NCBI GenBank assembly: GCA_001839685.1
Contig: MLAK01000850.1
Coordinates: forward strand, 1-13,687
DNA length: 13,687 nt
DNA from: Tritrichomonas foetus
Taxonomy: Eukaryota > Parabasalia > Tritrichomonadida > Tritrichomonadidae
Reading direction: 5' to 3'
The position numbers and the translations under genes were made by a program. Shown here piece by piece: positions 7,863-13,687 of this stretch. Within the stretch, counting starts at the first letter, position 1. Each line of letters opens with the position of its first letter. The notes beneath the pieces are model-generated. The model made no database searches and was not told the origin of the DNA. It worked only from the letters and a program-made list of their open reading frames with translations.

Positions 7863-8873
7863 TCAAAATATGTAGTCTCCATTGGCATCAATAACTTTTT
7901 TCAGTCTATTTTGCCATTCTGCAAAAACTGAAAACAAAGTTTCCGATGGAATTTCATTGAAAATTTGGACTATTGTTTGAATCAAATGGCTTGGTGATTC
8001 AAAAACAATTCCTTTAACTTTTTCTTTAATAGTTCCAAATAAAAAAAAGTCGCTAGGCGCCAAATCAGGTGAATATGCCGGATGTGGAACTGATTCTAGT
8101 GAGTTTTCATTTATATATTTTTTGACAATTTTTGCCACATGAGGCTTTGCATTGTCATAATGAACAAATAATTTTTTATAATTATTCGAGTTTTTAAACT
8201 CAACAATTTTTGACATAATGGCTGTAATATAATATGCAGCATTAAACTTTTCATTTGGCGGCAAAACATCAATATGAATTATCCCATGAGGGTTCCAAAA
8301 TACAGTCACCATAAATTTAGTGATCTGAAACCCTGGATTTTGAATAGTTGGGATTACTGAGTTTTCAGGAATCCATTGTGTATTGAAATCAGTCTTGGAA
8401 TAAAACCAAGACTCATCTCCTGTTATTAAAAAGGTGAAATTAGTTTTTTGTTCTGCATTCAAAATTTTAAGAAGTTTTTTTGCCAATAAAACTCTATTGG
8501 CCTTTTGATTTTCTGTTAGAATATGTGGCACCCATCGAAGATGCACATGTTTATACATTAATTTTGATGTTAAACGATCATAAATTGTCGATTTTGGTTC
8601 ACCTAAAACATTAGCAATATATCGACACGATGAATGTGGAAATTCGGTTAAAACATCTAAAATTTTCCAGTCAAGAATATCATAACTTTGGCACTTTTTC
8701 TCTTTTTTCACAGGCTGTGTGTTTTGACTTCTGTTCAGTTCTGCCATGACTCGGTAGATTTGTCTTTGAGACAAACATTTTTCTTTCAAGACACTCTTCA
8801 TTTCTTCATATATTTCTTTGCCCCTTTTTCCTTCAAGCTGCAGAAAAGTTATGATTGAATGTTGATCAATCAT
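7863..8873 (-). CDS. mariner transposase, DD34D, apparently intact
   Basis: A 336-residue cut-and-paste transposase starting at ATG. Two N-terminal helix-turn-helix units (about 5-48 and 66-108) would bind the terminal repeats. They are followed by the mariner linker motif WVPHILTENQ (114-123). The catalytic domain has all three acidic residues: D153 in TGDESWFY, D240 in VHYDNAKPH and D275 in the YSPDLAPSD motif. D240 and D275 are separated by exactly 34 residues, which defines classical mariner. There are no stops or frameshifts, and the length is close to the roughly 345 residues usual for mariner transposases. It acts in the nucleus on its own ends at TA sites. An imperfect palindrome sits just upstream of the ATG and might affect expression or binding. 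Confidence 0.96.
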   Translation of the reverse strand: MIDQHSIITFLQLEGKRGKEIYEEMKSVLKEKCLSQRQIYRVMAELNRSQNTQPVKKEKKCQSYDILDWKILDVLTEFPHSSCRYIANVLGEPKSTIYDRLTSKLMYKHVHLRWVPHILTENQKANRVLLAKKLLKILNAEQKTNFTFLITGDESWFYSKTDFNTQWIPENSVIPTIQNPGFQITKFMVTVFWNPHGIIHIDVLPPNEKFNAAYYITAIMSKIVEFKNSNNYKKLFVHYDNAKPHVAKIVKKYINENSLESVPHPAYSPDLAPSDFFLFGTIKEKVKGIVFESPSHLIQTIVQIFNEIPSETLFSVFAEWQNRLKKVIDANGDYIF

Positions 8874-8880
8874 TTTTTAA

Positions 8881-8903
8881 TAAACGTGCATCGTGTACGT
8901 TTA
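8881..8903. repeat. 23-bp imperfect palindrome upstream of transposase
   Basis: TAAACGTGCA (8881-8890) and TGTACGTTTA (8894-8903) are inverted copies with one mismatch around a TCG spacer. The unit ends seven bases before the transposase ATG on the minus strand, so it lies in the leader or core promoter. It could bind a dimeric protein or form a small hairpin; neither can be told from sequence. Confidence 0.55.
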
Positions 8904-9048
8904 TAAATTATTCTTTTTTTTTATGAAAAAGATTCTTTATCTCTATTTTCAGTCAAGAGAAAAAAAAATTGTTTTCAAAATTTTTATGTTAACATTGCAT
9001 AGTTTATTATTTATAAATATAATGTATTGATTTCACTTCTAATGTGGG

Positions 9049-9076
9049 TAGTGACATCACGCCTCCGGACACCCTA
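9049..9076. repeat. right terminal inverted repeat of mariner
   Basis: Read inward on the minus strand it gives TAGGGTGTCCGG, AGGC, then GTGATGTCACTA, matching the left repeat in both 12-base blocks. Its outermost TA-G bases supply the TAG stop (9074-9076) that ends the interrupted host frame. Confidence 0.93.
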
Positions 9077-9943
9077 TATTACATTATTTGATAAAATTTC
9101 ATTCGAGTTTTTAACTTCATCAATCACAGATAAAGCTTTTGAAAGTTTCAATTTCAATGATTGGAGATTATTTGATTGGATTTCACTGATATTTGAATCT
9201 TCGCTGATTATACTATGTCCAATTGATTGCCTAATTTCGTGTTGGATGATTGAAGTTTCTGTTTGTAGCGAATTAACTTGGTTTTGTTTTTCTTCCAATT
9301 GATGTTTCAATTCATTTATTGTTTTTTGCTGCATTTCAGAGTTTTGAATCAATTGTTCATTTTCTTTTTTCAATTCTTTTCTTTTTCTTTTCTCTTCATT
9401 GTATTTATTTTTCCATTTTAAATTTGGATTTTCTTCGTTTTTCTTTTGAATGTGAATTGAAAAAGGAGCATTCTGATTGTTTTCTGATTTGGCATCATTT
9501 TTATTGTCTTTTGAACTTTGGTTTTGAAAGATTTTCATCATATCAAGTAATTGATTATTCTTTTCTTTTTTCATTTTATCGATTTCCTTTTTTAATTTGG
9601 AGATCATTGCTTCCTTTTCTCGATCCTTCTCAAAAAAATGATTACGAATTTGGCTTATTTCAGCAATTCGATGAGAATTGATAGAATTTATTTCATCATT
9701 ATGTTTCTTTATTAATTCTTCATTACTGTGAAGACTTATTTCCAGTCTATTTCTGAGATCTTCATTATTGATTTTTAATCCATAGATTTCATTCTTTTGT
9801 TCATTGCATTGCATTTTTAAATCATCTATTTGACGAAGAGATGTTTTTGATGCATGAAGCTGCGATTCAAGAGAAAGGATTTTCATATTATTTTCTTCAT
9901 TTTTGCGGAGAAGCGATAATGCATCAATTGTGAATTCGAACAT
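9077..9943 (-). pseudogene. 5' half of coiled-coil gene cut by mariner
   Basis: 289 codons from the first in-frame ATG (9943) to the insertion point. The frame remains open further up, to about 10048, but only through non-ATG codons (a TTG at 10006). The product is coiled coil almost throughout: heptads from about residue 10 to 130, a polar Asn/Lys-rich break (NQSSKDNKNDAKSENNQNA), then a second coil starting near KWKNKYNEEKRKRKELKKEN. Translation now ends at a TAG formed by the first bases of the mariner repeat. Removing the element and one TA joins this half in frame with 7125-7784, giving about 508 residues from this ATG. Probably a scaffold or cytoskeleton-type protein; no specific family is recognised. 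Confidence 0.85.
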
Positions 9944-9961
9944 TGAAGAACTTGATTTTAT

Positions 9962-9966
9962 TGTGA
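9962..9966 (-). promoter_or_regulatory. candidate initiator (Inr) of the split coiled-coil gene
   Basis: TCACA on the minus strand puts a possible start A 21 bases before the ATG at 9943. This supports that ATG over the TTG at 10006. The match is short, so confidence is low. Confidence 0.3.
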
Positions 9967-10006
9967 TGTTCGAATTATCAGCTGATTTTAACAAAGAAAA
10001 AGACAA

Positions 10007-10460
10007 TGATAAAATAGCAGCGCTTTTTTTGAATGTATAAATGGTCCATTAATATTCATCGTGAGACAAATAATTTCAGAAAAAGTTACATTTTAACGTA
10101 TAAATAACTCCGGGGAGATAAATTTTTTATGAATACTCATAGAATATTTTCTATAGTATCTAAAAAAGCTTCGGTTTCATACAATTTCTAAAACATATTG
10201 AATATATAACTGGTTGAATGTATCGTATTTTAATATTCAAAAAGTTTTACCCACATTGAGCCTTTACTTCATTTATATATGACTTTTTTACAAAAGAGGA
10301 CGACCTTTATTACAAATTGAATGAAATAAATATACCTTTTAAATAAATTTGAAAATGATTTTGAGTTTATAGTAAATAACAAATCATTTCCAACCAGTGA
10401 ATTCCTCGCTGATCTTTTATCATCAATACAGTTGTATTGACCCATTTTAATGCTTGTGGA
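10007..10460. other. AT-rich intergenic stretch between split gene and tubulin remnant
   Basis: No gene is supported. An ATG on the minus strand at 10047-10049 is one base out of frame with the coiled-coil gene; a run of seven A on that strand (10024-10030) lies between them, so a single-base length change there would link the two. From about 10390 on the + strand there may be more of the degraded tubulin sequence, too altered to trace. Confidence 0.4.
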
Positions 10461-10805
10461 TGCTTTTATCGAACACTCACTTTTCCAGAGGTAAAATATT
10501 TAATCCAAGGAATATGCTTGCTGCTTGTGATACAAGAACTGGGTTATTTATAGCAGCATCTGCAAATTTCGAGAAAATATTTCGGAAAGAGATGTGAGTG
10601 AGTTAATGCAAAAAGCGCTCCAAAGTAACTCATCATATATTGTTAATTTGATTCCAAATTGTATTCAATCTTCAATATGTGGTGTTGCAATGCTTGGTAC
10701 AAGAGAAACAAGAACATTTATTGGTAATACTACAGCACTTCGACATGTCTTATGGTGATCATCAATTCCAAAGATTGTATGAAAGACAAGCATACCATCT
10801 ATGTG
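10461..10805 (+). pseudogene. beta-tubulin-like remnant with several frameshifts
   Basis: Three frames together match the second half of beta-tubulin. Frame one (10464-10493) gives FYRTLTFPEV, like YRALTVPEL. Frame two (10499-10567) gives FNPRNMLAACDTRTG, like the NMMAACDPRHG region. Frame three (10567-10743) gives FRENISERDV, SNSSYIVNLIPN and TFIGNTTA, like FRGRMS, NSSYFVEWIPN and TFIGNSTA. It ends in TGA at 10756-10758. Frame two resumes about 10742 with HQFQRLYERQAYH, like EQFTAMFRRKAF. NSSY and TFIGN mark beta, not alpha. At least three frameshifts and a stop make it non-functional. The match is far weaker than expected for a working tubulin, so the parent was a divergent paralogue or decay is old. 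Possible C-terminal traces (EVRNSNWNN near 10890-10920) are doubtful. Confidence 0.8.
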
Positions 10806-10988
10806 TAAAAATTTATTATATCAAATATTATAAAAAGTATATCAATATTCCTGTGAATAAAAAACACTTTGGTATCAGAAATCTTTTGATAGAAGTGAGA
10901 AATAGTAACTGGAACAATAATCACTTTTCAACAATTGAGGATTTCTTTCTTAAAAAGAAAAAACAATCATTAAATAGGATAAAAAACG

Positions 10989-10992
10989 TTTA
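10989..10992 (-). terminator. UAAA overlapping the actin-like stop codon
   Basis: The actin-like gene ends TAA followed by A on the minus strand, so the stop codon is itself part of UAAA. This is the classical trichomonad arrangement of stop and polyadenylation signal. Confidence 0.5.
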
Positions 10993-12186
10993 GAAACACT
11001 TTAAATGAACAATTGAAGGTCCAGTCTCGTCATATTCTGCTTTTGTAATCCACATTTGACTGAATGTTGCCAACGAAACTAGCACAGATCCTCCAATCCA
11101 TGCTGAATCTTTCCTATTTTGTGGAGCAAGCACAGAAATTTTGGTTCCATGAGGAGCGAGTTCGCAAATATTTTTTTCAATTCGCTCGGCAATTCCAGAA
11201 AACATTGAAGTTCCACCCGAAAGCATAATTGTTCCATACATTAAGGGTTTTAAGTCTTCACATCTGTTAATTGTATCATTAATCATTTGATGAAGACCTG
11301 GTGACGAAAGAGAAATCAATTGCGGATCAAAGAGTGGTTCAGGTCCCTTAAATCTTTGTGCGCCGATCGGGATTGACGGTCCTTCTGGCATTTGGAAAGT
11401 TTTTTCAATTTCATTTATATGCTCAATTTTTTGCATTTCAGAATCAAGATCGACTGCAACATAACAAAGTTTTTCTTTAATATCACGTAAGATTTCTCGT
11501 TCGTTTGCAGATTGAAGCTCAATACCATTTAACATCAGGATTTTCTTGAGGTGAGCATTAATTTGCCTACCACCAATATCAAGTCTTGATAAGACATGAT
11601 TCATTGCGAAGCATTCATAGACAGGAACAATGTGAGTCATTGTTTCCCCACTGTCGACGACAGTTCCTGTTGTTAAGCCAGCACTGTAAAGTGACAAAAC
11701 TTCAGGAAAAGTTGTATAAAAAGCAGGAACCTTAAAAGTTTCCATCATAATTTGAAGAGTTTTTTCTCGAGCACTTTTTGTGTTCTGAGGTGATTCGGTC
11801 ATCAAAATAGGATGCTCTTCTGGCTTCACTTTTAGTTCATTAAATAAGATATGATTCCATATTTTTTCCATATCATCAAAATTCGTGATAATCCGATTTT
11901 CAATTGGACAGAAAAGTGACAAAGCAGACGTTTGTGAGAAAACGTCAGCTCCTATAAAGACATCTTTCACATTTACGCCTGAAAGTGTATTTTGAGTGAG
12001 ATTTGAAATTTGAGAGAAATTTGAGGCCTGAGAAAAATTTGATGTTTGCGACGGTTGGAGTTGCGTTTGAAGCGATTTAGGGCGACCAATAATCGATGGG
12101 ATAATGCATGATGGTTCAGAATCACCACCAAGGCCTGCCCGCATTGTGTAAGCGCCGTTATCGAAAACGAGTGTACTTACTTCCAT
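10990..12186 (-). CDS. actin-like protein with repeat-bearing D-loop insert
   Basis: A 398-residue actin-superfamily ATPase starting at ATG. Nucleotide-binding elements are kept: phosphate loop 1 (DNGAYTMRAGLGGD, 9-22), phosphate loop 2 (VVDSGETMTH, 176-185, with D178 and H185), the Gln equivalent to actin Q137 (Q145 in LQIMMETF) and LSGGTSMFSG (322-331). The last 38 residues follow conventional actin closely and end KCF. Relative to actin (375 residues) it has about 20 extra residues at 38-70, replacing the DNase-I-binding loop used for filament contacts, and including three six-residue repeats. Elsewhere it diverges throughout. It is better called an orphan actin-related protein than actin; polymerisation is uncertain. 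It does not clearly match Arp2, Arp3 or nuclear Arps. The transcript should end at the UAAA overlapping its stop. Confidence 0.93.
   Translation of the reverse strand: MEVSTLVFDNGAYTMRAGLGGDSEPSCIIPSIIGRPKSLQTQLQPSQTSNFSQASNFSQISNLTQNTLSGVNVKDVFIGADVFSQTSALSLFCPIENRIITNFDDMEKIWNHILFNELKVKPEEHPILMTESPQNTKSAREKTLQIMMETFKVPAFYTTFPEVLSLYSAGLTTGTVVDSGETMTHIVPVYECFAMNHVLSRLDIGGRQINAHLKKILMLNGIELQSANEREILRDIKEKLCYVAVDLDSEMQKIEHINEIEKTFQMPEGPSIPIGAQRFKGPEPLFDPQLISLSSPGLHQMINDTINRCEDLKPLMYGTIMLSGGTSMFSGIAERIEKNICELAPHGTKISVLAPQNRKDSAWIGGSVLVSLATFSQMWITKAEYDETGPSIVHLKCF
11989..12042 (-). repeat. three 18-bp tandem units in the actin-like gene
   Basis: On the minus strand three successive 18-base units start TCAAAT and code for SNFSQA, SNFSQI and SNLTQN (residues 49-66). 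The units are degenerate but aligned at both DNA and protein level, so the insert grew by in-frame tandem duplication. Confidence 0.85.
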
Positions 12187-12520
12187 ATTTTGTCACTTTT
12201 TCTTACAAAAATTTAAAATGATAATTGATCGGAAAACAACTTTTTCAATAAAACGATAAGATACATTTGGTTAAGATTTTAGAAAATTCCTAATTTGCTT
12301 CATGAATCGTATTGGAACAAAAACAAAACTATGGGAAAGACATATTTTCGAATAATATCAGAAAAAAATAAAAATTTAAATAAATGAATCAAATGATTGA
12401 GGTGAAATTTCACATTTATTGAATAATATTTATATTACGCTTTAAAGGAAATATAAATATCGATCGTGTAGAAAACATGATCTAGATACACTTTTTTCAG
12501 ATTTTTTCCACATTTTCATG
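12187..12520. other. intergenic stretch upstream of the actin-like gene
   Basis: No coding signal. It holds the actin-like promoter on its right-to-left side and the 3' end of the RhoGEF gene. No TCA(C/T)(A/T) initiator lies within 30 bases of the actin-like ATG. The visible structure is the nested palindrome around 12402-12413. Confidence 0.5.
12379..12420. repeat. nested palindromes
   Basis: GTGAAATTTCAC (12402-12413) is a perfect 12-bp palindrome. The octamer AATAAATG at 12379-12386 is complementary to CATTTATT at 12413-12420, an alternative pairing that overlaps the first by one base. It lies about 110 bases past the RhoGEF stop's far side and 215 upstream of the actin-like ATG. Function unknown. 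Confidence 0.4.
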
Positions 12521-13687
12521 TTATGACTCGTCTTGAGTACGAATACGCAATTGCTCTAATTCATACATTTGTTGTTTAATTAAGCCAACAATTTCGCCTG
12601 TTTTATCACCAGTTTTAACTGATGTTACTTTCTTATCTTTTGATGTAAATTGTAAGTTACCATTCACGTTTTCAACAGAAGTAACTTTACGTAAATCAAA
12701 AACGCTTTTCATTTTCTTTCCAATTACATAAAGGACCATATCATTGAGAACATGAACAATCATTTTATCTCCCAAATCATAACTTTCAAGGAAACGACGA
12801 CTTGGTGAAATAAGTTTAGGACAATCAGTAATAGATTTTTCAAATTCAATCAATTTAAATCGACTTTTGGCTTCTTGGCATTTTTTATCAGCTTCTTGTG
12901 CTGCATGATTCAATTTTTCAATAGTTTCTGATAAATGGGAATGATCAGGATGCCATTCAGGTGTACATTTATAAATTTCTCGAAGTAATAAAACATAGCG
13001 TGGCATTCGTTGAACTGGCATAACAACAAGCGATGAAAATTGATGTGTTACATCTTCGTCTTCAATTTCTGCAACTATTTTCTTGATTTTTCGATTTGTA
13101 GCAACCAAAATATTATATTGTGATAATGCTTCATTATAGTTTGTAATGTATGGCACGAATATCTTGATTGTTTGCGGTGTATTTATGAAGCATTTCCAAA
13201 TTTCTGCATCTGCAGGACCTTTCTTATATTCCTCATTAAAAAGTAAAGAGTAATTTTGTGAGAGTACAATTAAAAGTTCAACATTTCCAAAGAAAAGGCT
13301 ATTTGTATACTTATCAATATATTTTTCAAGCTTTGTACGGTACACATCGAGGAAAACCTGAAGATAATCTCTGTATTTAGTTTCAGATTCAATAAGCTCA
13401 TCAATTGCCAAACGTCTTTTTTCAAGCATTTTTTCTGGAAATACATTTTCTTCTTCTTCTTCGTGATTATCACTGGGCTTGGTTTGATGGGATAAATCTG
13501 TCGTTGTAGATTCTTCTTTATTATCCTCATTTTGAGTTGATCGCTTAGCTTCCTCTTCTGCTTTTCGTTTTGCTTCTTTTTTAGCTTTATGTCGTGCTCG
13601 TTTTTCTGCCTTCCTCTCTGCTTTCTTTCTTGCTTCTTCGGCTTCTTCTTCTGCTTTCTTTCGGGCCTCTTCTTCTGCCTTCTTTCT
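12521..13687 (-). CDS. DH-PH RhoGEF with charged helical N-terminus, 5' end outside window
   Basis: A guanine-nucleotide exchange factor for Rho/Rac-type GTPases, which control the actin cytoskeleton. The reading frame is open to the window edge: 388 residues are visible and the true start lies further right. The ATG at 13429 is internal (visible residue 87). Visible residues 1-50 are rich in Lys, Glu, Ala and Arg in RKKAEEEA-like units, probably a long charged helix; an acidic, Ser/Thr linker follows. Counting from Met 87 as 1, the DH domain covers about 8-185. Its first conserved region is AIDELIESETKYRDYL and the signature is VVMPVQRMPRYVLLLREI (135-152). The PH domain covers about 190-295. 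The Glu/Ser-Glu-Thr of region 1 and the PVQRxPRY motif are kept, so exchange activity is likely. The stop is TAA. Confidence 0.92.
   Translation of the reverse strand, partial: RKKAEEEARKKAEEEAEEARKKAERKAEKRARHKAKKEAKRKAEEEAKRSTQNEDNKEESTTTDLSHQTKPSDNHEEEEENVFPEKMLEKRRLAIDELIESETKYRDYLQVFLDVYRTKLEKYIDKYTNSLFFGNVELLIVLSQNYSLLFNEEYKKGPADAEIWKCFINTPQTIKIFVPYITNYNEALSQYNILVATNRKIKKIVAEIEDEDVTHQFSSLVVMPVQRMPRYVLLLREIYKCTPEWHPDHSHLSETIEKLNHAAQEADKKCQEAKSRFKLIEFEKSITDCPKLISPSRRFLESYDLGDKMIVHVLNDMVLYVIGKKMKSVFDLRKVTSVENVNGNLQFTSKDKKVTSVKTGDKTGEIVGLIKQQMYELEQLRIRTQDES
13541..13687 (-). repeat. coding repeat of Lys/Glu/Ala-rich units
   Basis: Pyrimidine-rich CTT/TTC/TGC triplets on + read as KKAEEEA, RKKAEEEA and KRARHKAKKEA type units on the minus strand. 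The repeat continues past the window edge. Such KE/RE-rich blocks form single alpha helices or coiled coil in many protist proteins. Confidence 0.8.

Larger units (their letters stand above)
7787..9076 (-). mobile_element. complete mariner transposon (1290 bp, DD34D)
   Basis: A full-length Tc1/mariner-superfamily element. It has 28-bp inverted terminal repeats at 7787-7814 and 9049-9076, a TA duplication, and one uninterrupted transposase gene on the minus strand. The length and 28-bp repeats fit the mariner family known from Trichomonas (Tvmar1-like), recalled from general knowledge and not compared by alignment. It lies in the coding sequence of a coiled-coil gene, in the same orientation as that gene. 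Non-coding parts are 48 bp at the transposase 3' side and 175 bp at its 5' side. Intact ends and gene suggest recent, possibly still mobile DNA. Confidence 0.95.

Noticed and set aside
7785..9078. Alternative element boundary at GGG/CCC (7789-9074)
   Set aside because: Also leaves a TA duplication, but excision would remove 1288 bases and leave the host gene out of frame; the 7787-9076 boundary restores the frame and lengthens the matching repeats.
7125..10006. Two independent coiled-coil genes flanking the mariner
   Set aside because: The left half has no ATG at its upstream edge, the right half ends at a stop made by the terminal repeat, and the junction is in frame; one split gene explains all three.
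10679..10993. 104-codon frame on +
   Set aside because: Begins at GTG within the tubulin remnant in a different frame, joins the remnant's later frame only in part, and runs into the actin-like 3' end. It is debris, not a gene.
1..13687. CRISPR array, bacterial operon signals or Shine-Dalgarno sites
   Set aside because: No spaced direct repeats and every recognisable gene is eukaryotic.

Overview
The window looks like nuclear DNA of a parabasalid flagellate (Trichomonas/Tritrichomonas type). This is inferred, not proven. The DNA is AT-rich, genes are intronless as far as can be seen, and the proteins are eukaryotic (TBC RabGAP, WD-repeat/alpha-solenoid protein, actin-like protein, RhoGEF). 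Two genes carry a UAAA directly at the stop codon, as in trichomonad polyadenylation signals, and a full mariner element with 28-bp terminal repeats is present. TGA is used as a stop and the only tRNA is tRNA-Trp(CCA), so the standard code applies.

Layout, left to right. A very regular hairpin with a GAA triloop opens the window (12-50). A TBC1D13-like Rab GAP gene follows on + (458-1627; its true ATG lies 66 bases inside a longer TTG-initiated open frame). It converges on a long minus-strand gene (2041-5160) for a two-propeller plus alpha-solenoid protein resembling WDR11. Next come a tRNA-Trp with a poly-T terminator (5755-5826, minus) and a single-pass membrane protein gene with no recognised family (5977-6912, minus).

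From 7125 to about 9943 lies one coiled-coil gene split in two by a mariner transposon (7787-9076). The element has an intact 336-residue DD34D transposase, near-identical terminal repeats and a TA target duplication. Removing the element plus one TA rejoins the two halves exactly in frame, so this is a clean and probably recent insertion. To its right, on +, is a frameshifted remnant of a divergent beta-tubulin gene (about 10461-10805). The minus strand then holds an actin-like gene (10990-12186) with a three-unit repeat inserted at the DNase-I-binding loop, and the 3' part of a DH-PH RhoGEF gene (12521 to beyond 13687) whose N-terminal part is a highly charged Lys/Glu/Ala-rich helix.

The genes do not form a pathway cluster. 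Membrane traffic (TBC, WDR11-like) and cytoskeleton (actin-like, RhoGEF, tubulin remnant) themes recur, but adjacency means little in such a genome. The strongest observations are the in-frame mariner disruption, the tubulin remnant, the actin-loop repeats and the GAA hairpin.
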